Source of the DNA: Amblyomma americanum
Lineage: Eukaryota; Arthropoda; Arachnida; Ixodida; Ixodidae
Direction: 5' to 3'
Assembly (NCBI RefSeq): GCF_052857255.1
Contig: NC_135497.1
Coordinates: 193,677,632 to 193,741,631, forward strand
DNA length: 64,000 bases
How positions within the stretch are numbered: position 1 is the first letter of the stretch; each line of letters starts with the position of its first letter. This document shows positions 38,280-49,682 of this stretch, piece by piece. Made by a program: the position numbers and the translations under genes. The notes beneath the pieces are model-generated. The model saw only the letters and a list, made by a program, of their open reading frames with translations, did not search any database and was not told where the DNA came from.

Positions 38280-39032
38280 CTTAATTCCAACCACTTCCAA
38301 CACATCAAGAACACTTTCGGAATGCAATTCATTCCAGCTAAACCATTATGTGAAGAAGTTTTCAAGTTTCAACACAAAGCCATAAAGCTGCGCCGATGGG
38401 TACAGCTAGCAGTCCTCCGTGGTCGCGGTCTTTTGCCAGCCTCGCAAGGAAAAAGTTTTCATCGGGAGACTACATTGTAAGCAAGGTTTTTGTCTTCAGT
38501 ACACACTTAGGTGCAATATACCCTGCTAGGTAGAAAAAAAAGTCTACAGTCACTTTTAGCAACGTGCTCATCGTGGTCATGCGCTGGTATAGAAGCTGAA
38601 TTCTGTTCTTGATGGAAGGCTTTGACACTGCATTTGAAGGCTGCTTATCTGGGCATATGCTCCATATCACCTCCGTCTTCAAAGTCTAGCAGAGAATCTA
38701 GCACTGTCTCAGGATGATTACCGTGCGATACTCATTTTATGAGCCCATAAAATGAAAGGCAATTGCCTAGGATTAAAAAATTGGGTCAGTGTATGGTGCT
38801 GGTTGCATCCTGAAGACTGCCTTATGATTCCGAACAGATTCTCAAGAGGATCTTGGCTAAGCTTTGAAGTCATCAGATATCTGTACTTCAGCTGTTCTGT
38901 CAGGTATGCCAACAGCTGAAGTGTGCTGAAAATATTCAAACGAAGAACAGCGGCTGTTGAGGCGCTCAGAAAACCACGACCATTTTTTACAAGCCTCTCC
39001 CAATTGTCAAGGAATGTTAAAAATGCCTTCAT
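38280..39032 (-). pseudogene. P-element (THAP9-like) transposase fossil
   Basis: The minus-strand frame 38718-39032 carries FLTFLDNWERLV, LRLNIFSTLQLLAYL, and then YRYLMTSKLSQDPLENLFG with IIRQSSGCNQHHTLTQF, the hallmark of the C-terminal RNase H-like part of P-element/THAP9 transposases (SQD.LE..F..IR..GG.N..PT..QF). After a frameshift the frame at 38470-38682 holds FFFYLAGYIAPKCV, matching the LAGY segment that follows in the family. Beyond a stop, LARLAKDRDHGGLL (about 38400-38450) continues the same tail. The N-terminal half with the THAP zinc finger is absent; a SINE starts 90 bp upstream. Several lesions make this non-functional. Confidence 0.72.
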
Positions 39033-39122
39033 GCGTGAACGTCACCATACGTGAACAAAAACGTGAAGTGACCCCGAGAAGCGCTCAAACCAGCTCAAAA
39101 CCGCACAACGGAACAAAAACGC

Positions 39123-39441
39123 GACCCACCGTGGTGGTTTAGTGGTTAGGGCGCTCGGCTACTGATCCGGAGTACTCGGGTTCGAACCCGGCCGCGGCGG
39201 CCGCGTTTCGATGGCGGCGTATCGCAAAAGGCGCTTGTGTGCTGTGCGACGTCACTGCACGCTAAAGATCCCTAGGTGGTCGAAATTATTCCAGAGCCCT
39301 CCATTATGACACCTCTTCCTTTCTTCTTTCGCTCCCTCGATCCTTTAACCCTCCCCTTTCGACTCGGTTCAGGTGTCCACCGAAATGTGATACAGATACT
39401 GCGCCATTTCCTTTCTCCAAAAAACTAATTTAATTTAATTT
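39123..39441 (+). mobile_element. Ruka-like SINE (long type)
   Basis: Head GACCCACCGTGGTGGTTTAG, B box GGGTTCGAACCCG, body GTTTCGATGGCGGCG, CGCTAAAGATCCCTAGGTGG, pyrimidine-rich third part and an (AATTT)n tail. It lies immediately upstream, in transcriptional terms, of the P-element fossil and may have truncated it. Confidence 0.92.
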
Positions 39442-42400
39442 ACAACAACGAACCCGCAAGCTCACACGCGGCGCAATGACAGCGACGGCAAACCCTACCG
39501 TGAAGACTACTGTGGCGCCACCTCGTGTCGGCGCCGCGAAGCAGAAGCCTGTCGACATTCGCGGGGCCACCCCTCCCGATTGAGCCGCTGCGGAGTGAGC
39601 ACACTATCCAATATTCTAGTTCACTGTAGCGCGGGCGTGTACAGCAATGAGGTTGATCTACAGTCAGTCTGCCGCGCTAGTCCGCGCATGCGCGCGCCCA
39701 GCGGCGCTAGATATCACCGCACGCTATCACGTGACGTGGTCACGGGAAAGGGGAGGGGGAACCGACTTTCTTCTTTTTAATGCATTTTTACTTTTTACGA
39801 CTAGGCTTCAAGTCTCGCCGGATGCTCCCTCCTCAGTTTTATTTTCCTCCATGCTTTTCCACGGCCTGTCTCGAGGGGGGCGCGCGCGCTCTTTCATACG
39901 GCCTTCGCATTCGCCGCGGAAGCAATGCGAGTTTTTCTCCGGGAGTTACGCCGCCCGCCGCCGCTAGAGGCGCGACGACCCCACCGCTCGCTCCCCGCGT
40001 GCATCTGCGACGGCGAGTGGCTTTTGCCTGGATTCGCGCTGTAGCCCGCTGGTTCATGGTGAGGGCAGCACCGAAATCAAAGAAAACAAAATGCAGATGC
40101 TTAAGCTGCGTATCTGCAACATAGCCCACATGTGCACAGATTCTTCGTCGCAAACTTTACTCGATGAAAACATTTAAAATGAGGAATCACTCTCCCATTC
40201 CTCAGAACTATCCCATTCCTCAGAACTATGTCGAGCATTTGTGGTTTTAAATCCAGAAGGAAATACTCTGATCGTTTCCTCTCGTATATATCATGGTTTG
40301 TGATTAAATGACAAGTTAATGCTAAGAGGAAGATAATGAAAATTCGGAGAACAAAAGTTTTGTGCTCGTCCCATAAAACATAAAAATGTACTATATCGCG
40401 GAAAAAATTCTGTACGACGCTTGAGCCGTAAATCCAATAGCGCCGTAGCTGGTGGCTTGAGGCGATACTTGAGTCGTTGAACTGTCAGATAAATTGAGAG
40501 ATTGCTGGGAGGTGTATATAGTACTGAATCTGAATTACGCCGATATCGCTTTTCGCAAGTCCTGAATGAACTTATTTTCATCCTCTTATACGTCACAACT
40601 TCCTTAAACGAGAGGCCTGTATTGATATCTCAAAAGAATGCTAATTACTAATGTGCGAGCAAGCGTCAAGAAGCATCTAATGAATTGTTTTCTGCTCGAA
40701 GCCAATGGCCTGCGGCCTTTCTGCTTTTGTTGTCAAACAAGAGGCCACCAGATTTCTCTGGATTGACTGTAGCCGCGTGCAAGTCTCTCTCCACGTTCAA
40801 AATTGCCGTAAGTGCATTAGGCGTCTAATGTTTCAAGTTCCTGGTCACCTTTAAATTTTGCAAGGGCGAGGGCGACCGTCATTCTGACCTTTGGTGACCG
40901 AGCACTTGTTTTATCGCTGCGCCGCTGAACTGCATGCTTTCTGTTTGAGGACACGAGTCCAATAAACAATTTTCTAGTTGGACGCAAGCTTCCTTGTCGT
41001 CATTCTGGCCTGACTAACATTAATAGAACATACAGAAGCAACCAGTACAAGCTGTGTACGCTGGCACAGATATTGACGTGTACTGAGTATTGCAATATCA
41101 GAAAGTATGTATGTCCAATGAGTGACTTCAGCTACCATAAAGAGCACCATTTTTTGTTGTCCACGTATATTCAACCTGCGGCGTGTCCTGAAACTGCCGA
41201 AAATATTTGGTTTAAATATCATTGTAAAAGACATCAGATTATGCACTTGAATGCCCAATGCCCTCTATTCTCTTAAAGTCAAGAGCTTTTACTAACATGT
41301 AAGCATTGCAAATGTTCATTTTTAGTAGTTCCTTACATTGTAAGCTAAGCCAGCTGGTATAACGCGCATTGCTGTGAGGTTTAGTGGAGCTCCGTTAAGT
41401 TGCGGAAAACTTCTTTTTGTGTTGCTACTTTGTTTCCTGAATGACGTCAGGAAAGTTCATGCTCACGGAGGTTTATCGAAAGTGATGACGAGACTGCAGA
41501 TATGCAGGAGAATAATGCAAAGCTGGTAGTCATCACCTCGCCTCACAGATAAGTCTGCTCGCTCACAAAGGCCGATTTTGTTAAGACAGAGCGCAGTTCC
41601 TAACTAATTTTGCTTTGCTGGCAGTTAGTTCATGCTTGCAGTTACTGTAAACAAGGGACTTGATTTTCGCGTTGTCATGGGATGGGAAGGGCGGTCGTGA
41701 AACGCCGCCAAACTTCAAAATGCCTTTCTAAGAGGAAATCTTGGACGTCGCATGCTTGCAACGTGCTCTGCTCCTGCAGCCAGGGTTGGGTTCCGTCTAT
41801 AAGCCTTCCTTTCGCGAATGACATGACGCGTTTTCCTGGGCAGCACTGTGAATTCTTGCTAATGCCGCTGTTGTGCAAACTTGAAGCAGCTGCGCTTGAA
41901 ATTTTAGTAGCTGTATTTTCTCTGCAGAATTCTTTACTCTGAAACTTGCCATCCAAGTATTGCAAGCTGCATATCATTCTACGCACTCATAAAGAACCTG
42001 CCGGAAGACGAACTGTAGAAGCTGAAGCCTTGTTTTTTAGCCAAATATAAGGGTAGAACGTGTTGACGTCTATGCTCGAAGCATACGTTCGACCATACAC
42101 AGTCGGGCTCAAGGAGAGAGCGCGCAAACGTTGATCTGTTGTTTCAGATTTCTCCCATGGCAAAGGGGCTGACTACGCGGTCTTTGCATTAAGCATAAGG
42201 GGCAAAATGTAAAGGCTTGATGGTTACCACTGACGCGGGCCGAACTGGGAGCGAGCGCGCATTTTCCTTCGGAGTGAACGGCGGTCGCAGTGGCGGAGTG
42301 GTTAGGAGCGGTGGGGCAGTGGCAACGCCACCAAGGTGCGGCGCGAGGCGGAAATACACCCCATTGCGAAGGCCGTAAGAAAAGCACCCGCTACCCTCGA

Positions 42401-42708
42401 GACCAGCCGTGGCTTTTCAACCATGTGATCGCGTTTGGCCAGTAAAGGCGCGAATGGCCCAGGGAAAACAAATGCACAACTCAGGGAGTCCTTAAACGGC
42501 AACTTGATGAAGACTTCTTAGGCGTACGCGCGTGCACGCCGGACGTCGAGCAGGCATCTCCATGCTCCTGGTGCTTTCAGTCGGCTCTTGAGCCAACTGA
42601 AAGAATTTAAAGGCATGAACAACAGGTTGGGGAGCTGAAAGGATTCTAAGAAAAGTTGGAGGAACCTGAAAGAGCTTCAAGCCGTGAATGAAGAAAAATC
42701 CAGGGGGA
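39442..42708. other. unassigned DNA; CpG-rich at 39640-40060
   Basis: Frames up to 114 codons in the CpG-rich part match nothing. At about 42510-42700 a broken plus-strand reading rich in Leu, Lys and Glu hints at a decayed coiled-coil protein (perhaps ORF1 of a retroelement), too degraded to assign. A tRNA-like GTGGCGGAGTGGTTAGG near 42293 may be an isolated SINE head. Confidence 0.35.
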
Positions 42709-42724
42709 GGGGGGGGGGGGGGGG
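42709..42724. repeat. G16 homopolymer
   Basis: Sixteen consecutive G residues that lead directly into the dispersed repeat copy at 42714. Confidence 0.93.
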
Positions 42725-43050
42725 CACTTTGTTGACCTAAAGTGCGGTGAGACGAAAGCCTTTAGCTCGGTGTTGCTGCTTGTGTCGCTGATGTGTGGTG
42801 AAGATGTTGATTAAAGACGACACAACTGTTTGCTTCATGACACTTTTGCTGTCATTCATTAGCGCGCGCATGCTTGGCTGCTGGAGACACAGGAGAGCGT
42901 TGTAGGCGCTATCCTTCCAGATCGGCGTTCAGGAGGCGTCTGGCAAAATTTCTTAGGGAGCACTCCTCTCGATCGATGGCGGCGCAACTCAGTGATGTCA
43001 CACGCATGCGCAGTAGGCTGAAGCCCAGTGCATTATCGTATACTGAGTTC
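42714..43050 (+). repeat. dispersed repeat, marker GGCGAAAGCCTTTA (copy 2)
   Basis: Follows the reverse complement of 24637-24290: the GGCACTTTGTTGACCTAAAG start, GCTGCTTGTGTCGCTGATGT, then TTCCAGATCGGCGTTCAGGA and GATGTCACACGC. The middle differs by an insertion or replacement around 42820-42890. Confidence 0.65.
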
Positions 43051-43209
43051 CCAGTTATGACATACTACACTAACCACTAGTATTACTAATTAACCAATTA
43101 ACTAATTACAACCTATGTCCGTAAAGTTCCGAGACTGAGTTCATTAAAAAATGCGTTTAACACTGAAATCATTTGTGCAGCACCCCTTCGAAATAGTCTC
43201 CCTTGCAGT

Positions 43210-44247
43210 CTATACACAGCTTCCAACGCTTCTTGAGGTCTTGGAAACAGTTGGAACAGCTTCTTTTGGCAGGGCTGTCAGCTCCTTTGTCGTGGCGCCT
43301 TTAATAGCCTCCACGTTCCCCATCCAGCGACCTTTTAGGGCTCTCTTCATACGAGGAAACAGGAAAAAATCGCAATGGGAGAGGTCAGGTGAGTATGGCG
43401 GATGGGGAAGTACAGTAATGCTGTGCTTGGCGAGAAATTTTGTCACGCTGAGAGCAGTGTGCGGCCTTGCGTTATCATGGAGAAGGCTCCATTGTCCAGA
43501 TGCCCATAAGTCAGGGCGCGCAGTGCATCACACGTGTTGGAGAACGTGGATATAAAACTCCTGATTCACCATCTGCCCTTGTAGGACGAACTCGTGGTGT
43601 ATGACACCTCTGGCATCGAAAAAAAACTATCGGCATCATCTTTGTTTTGCTCTTCTGTTGCCGCTGCACCTTTCTCGACGCTGGAGAGCTTGTGGACCGC
43701 CATTCGGCGCTCTGCCTCTTTGTTTGAGGATCGTATTGAAAACACCATGTTTCGTCTTGAGCAATGATATGCTGTCGACGAATGCAGCATCCTTTTCTGC
43801 CTCGGAGAGCAAATCAGGGCTTACTGAGGCCTGCGTGTCTTTCTGGTCCCGCCTGAGGGAGTTCGGCACAAGTCTGGCATTCAGCTTTCGTTTCCCCAAG
43901 CTGTCACGCAAAATTTGGGGGCATGTTGTCTTACTAATGTCGAGAGCATCTGAATGCATGCGGACTGTAATGGTGCGGTCTTGCTGTACGATTTCCCTGA
44001 TTCGAGCCACGTTGTTTTCATTCCGTGAGGTTGAAGGGCGCCCCTGCCTTGTGACGTCTTCCACCAATGTTCTTCTCGAAACGATTCTCTTGTGCCACTC
44101 GAAAACTCGCACCCGCGATAATGTCTCGTTGCCGTAAGCGTCACGAAGGAGCTCATACGTCTGTGTGGCTGTCTTGCCAAGCTTCACACAGAATTTTATG
44201 TTTACACGCTGGTCGAGGTGGACGTCCATCTCTCCACATTCACTCAC
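43210..44247 (-). pseudogene. mariner transposase, frameshifted, with stops
   Basis: The start at 44247 opens the N-terminal paired helix-turn-helix region: KLGKTATQTYELLRDAYGNE, SRVRVFEWHKR and the GRPSTSRNE linker (about residues 15-80). Near 43760 the reading shifts by one base, and the first catalytic Asp segment (AQDETW) lies in another frame. A second shift occurs around 43620-43640 and an in-frame stop near 43530. The second catalytic region (HDNARPHTALSV) and the third (PPYSPDLSHCDFFLFPR, about 43350-43400) are intact and back in the first frame. All three catalytic Asp are therefore still visible, with the DD34D layout expected of mariner. The normal length is about 345 residues. Function is lost. 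Confidence 0.9.
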
Positions 44248-44378
44248 ACTAAAATGCGCAGACGACTAGTGACAACATATTTTTCTACATGTAGTGCCAT
44301 CTGGTGGCTGCCACAGCAATTAACATAAATAGCTCAGGTTAGCCCGAAAAGATGGTGTTACACTTACATGCACCAACT

Positions 44379-44422
44379 AGTGTTCCTGTATATGCTCCCT
44401 CGGGAGCATATACAGGAGCACT
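44379..44422. repeat. perfect-core palindrome inside the mariner 5' region
   Basis: AGTGTTCCTGTATATGCTCC and its reverse complement meet with a 2-base centre, 21-bp arms with one mismatch. It sits between the transposase start and the element's end. I do not know it as a mariner feature; it may be a small insertion. Confidence 0.85.
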
Positions 44423-44505
44423 AACTAGCACAAACATTTGTTTTGGGGAATAATTTCTAGAGAAGAAAATAAATAATTCTCGAAACTTTACAGACAAAGG
44501 TTGTA

Positions 44506-45071
44506 CTACATAACTGTGAGGACACTTGTCTGCTTACGTGGAGGAATGCAAAAGATTGTGTTTTGAGGAAAGGACGCAGTAGCTCCCAGATCTCGAAACC
44601 TTGGTGGACACCTCAACCGCGTTTGATTGACAGCTATAGTGTGACACTTTTCTGCGAACATCCCCGCTGGTGAGTTATGAGCCTGCAAAGGCTTTCACCT
44701 TAAAAAGAGTCACCGAGAGCGCCTCGGTCCTCCGATTGTCGTGAACTGCATCCCGCTTCTGATGCGCTCGTGAGCGCCAGAGCGCAGGCGCCGGTATCTG
44801 ACATGCACAGATATCTGCGCCCCGCTCGCACGTCGCGCCTCGCGCATTCGCAGACCGGCTCCAGCGAACCGCCTGTATGCGTAGAAGGTCCGCCCATACG
44901 CCTAGCATGTGTCCATTGAGTTAGCGCTTTAGGCCTAGGGTGCCTGGACGCCCTCTCGAGGACCTTACGATTTCGGATTCGTTGCTCCCAACAGTGTACA
45001 CTGAATAAAGCATTGATGCAAACGTGAAAAACTTACTGCCGCGGCGTGACAGCTTTTCACTGCAGTGTTTC
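44506..45071. other. unassigned DNA with repeat fragments
   Basis: GCAAAGGCTTTCACCTTAAA at about 44685 resembles the end of the dispersed repeat copy at 24218. A GGTGGACACCTCAACCGCG piece near 44604 resembles the 3' part of the long SINE type. No gene. Confidence 0.35.
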
Positions 45072-45290
45072 TATTGAGGCGAGAATGCATGAAAAAGCGC
45101 CCGTGTGCTGTTCATTGTCAGCGCTCGTTAAAGAACCCACAGGTAGTCTAAATTAACCTGGAGCCCGCTACTATGGTGCCTCTCTTCCTTCACGCCCTTT
45201 TTCATCCCTTCTCTGATGACGCGGTTGAGGTGTCCACCTTTGAGGGGCTTTTAAATCCACCTAGAAGGGAGACAATTACTGCGTCTTTAA
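45072..45290 (+). mobile_element. Ruka-like SINE (long type), head missing
   Basis: Begins in the GAGGCGAGAATGCATG body, then GCCCGTGTGCTGTTCATTGT, the CGCTCGTTAAAGAACC core and the pyrimidine-rich third part with GGTTGAGGTGTCCACC. The tRNA-derived head is absent. It ends about 180 bp before the syntrophin exon. Confidence 0.75.
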
Positions 45291-45466
45291 TTGCTTTCTA
45301 CAAAACCATGTTTTTTTTGTGCGACTGTCCTTCCTCGCCTCGCCGCATGAACTCCTTTTGAGGATGAGGGCACTCTCATGATGATGTCTCAGTCTGTCTA
45401 GAAGTTAATCCAACTGCCTCTTGCAGCATGCCATGTGTCGGTGATGATGAACTGTCTTGTGCGCAG

Positions 45467-45864
45467 TGAAGTACCTGCGTGAGGTGACACCCTACTTCCG
45501 CAAGGCGTCCGTGCTGGCCGAGATGGGCTGGGACTTCGCGCCAGGTGGTCTGCTGTCCCGGGGCGCCGCAGCGTCGTCGCACCCGCAGGGCCGGCCGGAC
45601 TGCCGGCGAGTGCCGCTCCTGCTGTGCCAGTTGGCGCGCTCCCTCACTGTGCCGGAGCCACGCGTTCTGGAACTCCACTCGCCGGACCGACGCAGCGTGT
45701 GCTTGCTGCGCTGCGCCGACGCAGCCCAGTGCTCCGCCTGGTTCAACGCTCTGCACGCGGCTCTGGCACGCGTCATGGCGCAGGCCGTGGTCGAGGCCGG
45801 ACACCTGCTGCGCGACGTGCTCGACCAGGCGCAGCTGCAGCACATGGGCTGGCTCTCCGAGAAG
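45467..45864 (+). CDS. syntrophin, exon for PH1 C-half and PH2 start
   Basis: Syntrophins are cytoplasmic adaptors that bind dystrophin-family proteins and carry PH1 (split by a PDZ domain), PH2 and a C-terminal SU region. This 398-bp exon has an acceptor GCGCAG at 45461-45466, two bases completing a codon, then 132 codons ending at GAAG before a gt donor at 45865. The peptide opens KYLREVTPYFRKA, the join between PDZ and PH1b in syntrophins, followed by MGWDFAPG, then PEPRVLELHSPDRRSVCLLR and CSAWFNALHAAL (the PH1 C-terminal strands and helix), and ends QHMGWLSEK, the first strand of PH2. It is strongly G+C-rich with C/G-ending codons, unlike the surrounding intron. The split PH1 and the following exon support alpha/beta-type syntrophin rather than gamma. 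The preceding PDZ exon was not found. Confidence 0.88.
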
Positions 45865-47073
45865 GTGGGCAAGAAAGAACTTTGCTTCTCATTGTAGCAC
45901 TTACATGCCTCATTTCAAGTGGCATAGTAGAGTACGCACCATCAGCCTCCACCAAAAACGCGAGCAGGAAAACATTGCTGCTGAAACAAGAGCACACAAA
46001 AATATTAGCTAATGGAGTGAAAATTAAATGCACTAATAGTCAGTCTGCCTGAAGTAAAATCTTGTTTTGCTTAGTCCCATTTCATCTGTCTTTTTTGTAC
46101 TTCATGTGACGCTGACACTACATGATTTTGAACCGTGAAAGGAGGACTTTTTTTTTTTTCCTATATGCATATGTGCCACTTGGGTCCACCCATCTTGACT
46201 ACATGCTCATCATCTTATTACACCTTAAGGAGCTGGGTTTAGTTGCGGTCAAATGCTGCAGACCTGCTGTGTATTATGTGTCGATTCCTTGACAGTGTCT
46301 TAAAATGATGGCCGTTAAACTGAAAATCATTTGCTGTATTGTAAGGTTTCGGTATATGAAGTTGCACACGTGCATGTCCAGTTACTGTCATTTGCCGACT
46401 TCATGCACTGTATGAGAAGGCATTGAAGGGAACCTAGACAGTGCCGCTTTCTCTTGGGCTTGACCACTTCGGTAGACAGTCATGTCAACTGTTAGTAGAG
46501 CCTTGTCTTAAAAAAATTTTCATGATGTAATAAATAATGACATATTTCATGCAGGAAAGGCTCTGAAGTCAATTAAAAGTTATATGGAACCTGGAATTTT
46601 GTTATTTATATGAACAGGTGAAGAGAGGCTGGTGTCTGACAGTGGTGCCTGGTACTTCTTGCAGATTGCCCAAGAATTGGTAACATAATACAAAACTACA
46701 CAACACAGGTATGGCACACTGTAGAGAAGAGCTGAAAGAAGTGGGACAATTTTTATTAAATCTCTAGTTGGTGTATACTATTGGGTTGAAATAAGGGGTT
46801 AATGCATTTCCCTGCTTAACTGCGGCTGATAGAGTTCAAAACCGCCAACCCCACCCCGTGATCACGAGCGCTACCAAGCACACTCCGGGCAAGGCGAGCC
46901 TTGCTCTGAGGGTTAACAAGCGAACAACACGCACTGGCTGACATAAACAAGGCATTTATTGTTACAACAAACACAACACCAGCTAGCAACAAAATATGCT
47001 AAGGAATCAAGGTCGTCCGGCTCGTGCACATAGCCAGAAATTTTTTTCGGGAGGGGCCCAAGGCAGTGAAGCC

Positions 47074-47097
47074 GGGGGGGGGGGGGGGGGGGGGGGG
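47074..47097. repeat. G24 homopolymer
   Basis: Twenty-four consecutive G residues within a G-rich stretch (about 47049-47175) that has several further runs of five to seven G. Confidence 0.96.
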
Positions 47098-47269
47098 ACG
47101 GATGGCGCCCATGCCTAACAAGAACACTGCTGGGGGGAGGGGGTTTGGTTGAGCACGATTTCGTGGGGGGGTGGTCCAACTCATTAGCAAGGTTAGGAGC
47201 GAATGTTAGCCCACGCTAGGGCAGAGGGGAAGCTCCGAGGTCAGACGGGATGAGTTCGAAAAAAAATGT

Positions 47270-47292
47270 CCCCCCCCCCCCCCCCCCCCCCC
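47270..47292. repeat. C23 homopolymer
   Basis: Twenty-three consecutive C residues, only 170 bp from the G24 tract and complementary to it, so the pair could form a G/C stem. Confidence 0.96.
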
Positions 47293-47465
47293 ATAGAGGA
47301 AGAGCTATCCCCTATGTGCGCGCACAGCAATCATGCTGTCAGTGGCGCTTGTGGCTCTGCGACATGGCGCCCTCCTAAAACTAGGAAAGACTCATCACAG
47401 GGAAGAAGACCAAAGGATGAAGGAGAAGGGCGAGTCCCCATACAAACAAGTTACAGCCACATAAT

Positions 47466-47930
47466 CAGGTACAAGTCGAGAAGGCAGTGGCGAATGCCCC
47501 AGAAAGGAGGCCCTTCAGCCAATGGCGTCGACCGTTCTCATCGCGTCGCAGTTGCAATGCAGCAGAGGCTAGGCAGGAAAGGAAAGGAGATGGTCCTTTG
47601 GCGTCATGCCATGGGGAGTGGGTTGTTCGGGCTGGAGTGCAGAGGGGTGAAGGGAAGAAGTTGGAGAGAGGGTGCAGGGTCGCTAGTTGTGAAAAGCCCA
47701 CTCCTCACAGCATGGGTACAAAGGACCATCTCCTTCCCTTTCCTGCCTAGTCTCTGCTACACTGCCATAAGAAGTTGTCTGTGAGTATAGCATAAAATCG
47801 CTGGTGACTTGCAAGTGCCTCAGTAAAATTGGGTTAACCTCGATGTCATGACAGCCGGTCCATGGCATTGGCTGGAGGGCCTCCTTTGAGGAGTATTTGT
47901 CACTGCCTTCTTGACTTGTATCCTACTATA
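47466..47930. mobile_element. foldback element with arms of about 130-190 bp
   Basis: Left arm: GTACAAGTCGAGAAGGCAGT, GGAGGCCCTTCAGCCAATGG, GGCAGGAAAGGAAAGGAGAT. Right arm: the diverged complements CTCCTTCCCTTTCCTGCC (about 47730), CATTGGCTGGAGGGCCTCC (about 47866) and CACTGCCTTCTTGACTTGTA (about 47905). The right end runs into TATCCTACTATA, which resembles the terminus of the MITE at 293-600, so the two families may share an end sequence. It lies in the syntrophin intron. Confidence 0.78.
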
Positions 47931-49089
47931 GATATAAAAGAAATACATGTACAAAGCTTCAATGAAAATCTTGTACATGGATAAAGAAAGGATTGCTCGC
48001 ATAAGAAGGAATGGCAAAAATATTAGTTCAAATAAGAATGAGAAAGAAGATTAGGAATAACTATGAATGCAATAAATCAATGTTCAAGATGATTAAAATT
48101 CACTTCATTTGTAGCTCAGCTCCTAATCAATCTTGCGTTTCCTTCGTTTTGCTCATGTAGCATTTTTTTTCTTGTGTTTCTTGCGGAGTCAGTGGACTGA
48201 AAGGAAGATTTTTAGATATGCTGTTGGTTACCTGTCAGGCAAGCTTTCTGTGTTTGCAGACCAGATTTGATCCTAATGTTCTGCAGAACGTCTAGCATAC
48301 CTTTATTACCACTGTTGAAATGATACACCTTATCGTACAAACGAAAACTTCAGTGTTGGTATCCTGACATAACCATCCAATGTGTTCCGAATGTCTTGCG
48401 TCACCTTTGTGAGTGTTTTAGTAATTAAATACAAATAAAAATAGACATAGATGAATAAGAAACAGTAATTACAAGCCTGAACTGAGAAATGACCAAGAAA
48501 AAATAACAGTGTAAAAATTGTGTTTTTATTTGGCTGGCAAACTTTTAGTTTGGTTTTGCGAGATGCGTAGGAGGTTACAAGTTTTGCTGTATCATTATAA
48601 CGGTTTTAATTAGGTATGCAATTTTTTTTGCAGTTCATTCAGGAATGAATCTGCGTGAAACAAAATTTGAAAAATCGAATTTTATCAAAAATCTTGCATT
48701 TTAAAAGTGCCCTCATATAAAGCTATCCTATTTTAAAGGCGTTTATCAAGGGGGGTTAGATCACTCATCAGTAGTGTCCTAAAATTATGTTTTGGGCGTT
48801 CCAGTAAAAGGTGAATTGTGTGGCCATTTTCATATAGGAGGAGCTTTGTGTTGGTTCCTAATTGGATAATGAAATGGCAAGCTCAATCAGTGGACGCCAG
48901 AACTCTTATCATTGGGTGCAAACCATGTTCTTTAGCTTATACGAATGCATGCGGGTTGTGGTGGATGATGGATTTTGCATCACAAGAATGAAAAGCCATT
49001 AGTGCCAGCATTAGTGCCAGCAGCTGATGCAGCTTCTGGGCATGCTCAATGTCCAGGTGTCCAGTGGAACCATCAGTATGTTAGTCACA

Positions 49090-49322
49090 GCCGCCGCGGT
49101 GCCTCAGTGGTTATGGCTCTTGGCTGCTGACCCAAAAAACGTGGGTTCGATTCCGGCCACGGCAGTCACATTTTGATGAAGGCGATATGCTAGAGGCCCA
49201 TGTACTGTGCGATGCCAGTGCACGTTAAAGAACCCCAGGTGGTCGAAGTTTCCGGACCCCTTCACTACGGCGTCCCTCATTGCCTGAGTCGCTTTGGGAC
49301 GTTAAACGCCCATAAAACCTTT
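49090..49322 (+). mobile_element. Ruka-like SINE (short type)
   Basis: Head GCCGCCGCGGTGCCTCAGTG, B box GGGTTCGATTCC, body through GTGCACGTTAAAGAACCCCA and end CGTTAAACGCCCATAAAACC. AGTATGTTAGT just before and AGTACGTTGGT just after could be a diverged 11-bp target duplication. Same strand as syntrophin, in its intron. Confidence 0.92.
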
Positions 49323-49406
49323 AAAACCTAGTACGTTGGTTTTTCGTAGTCTTGGTACGTTCTTTAAAAGTTGTGTACACAAGCGTAGTGTTTTGCTATT
49401 TTGAGC

Positions 49407-49682
49407 TACCCGCCGTGGTGGTAGAGTGGTTAGGGCGCTCAGCTACTAAGCCGGAGTTCAAAGGTTCAAATCCTGCTGCGGTGGCCACGTTTAGATGGAG
49501 GCAAAATGCAATGGCGCTGTGTTCTGTGTGATGTCAGTGCACATTAAAGATCCCCTGTATTCCGGAGCCCTCCACTACAACAGCTCTTTCTCTCTTTCTT
49601 CTTTCACTCCCACCTTCCTCCCTTCCCTTATGGTGTCCACCAAGATGTGAGACAATTACTGTGCCATTTTCTTTCCTCAAAA
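49407..49682 (+). mobile_element. Ruka-like SINE (long type), diverged
   Basis: Head TACCCGCCGTGGTGGTAGAG, a weakened B box (AGGTTCAAATCC), body and pyrimidine-rich third part ending near CCTCAAAATCAATG. The GGTGGTCGAAAT core segment is deleted. It is older than the short-type copy 85 bp upstream. Confidence 0.85.

Larger units (their letters stand above)
43109..44503 (-). mobile_element. mariner-like transposon, about 1.4 kb, both ends present
   Basis: Left end CAACCTATGTCCGTAAAGTT; right end, read on the other strand, CAACCTTTGTCTGTAAAGTT. The terminal inverted repeats are about 26 bp with a few differences. TA flanks both ends (43107-43108 and 44504-44505), the target duplication of mariner. 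Length and single transposase fit the family, but the transposase is broken, so the copy is immobile on its own. Confidence 0.92.

Noticed and set aside
42510..42700. Coiled-coil-like broken reading frame
   Set aside because: Too short and degraded to tie to a family; could be chance in purine-rich DNA.
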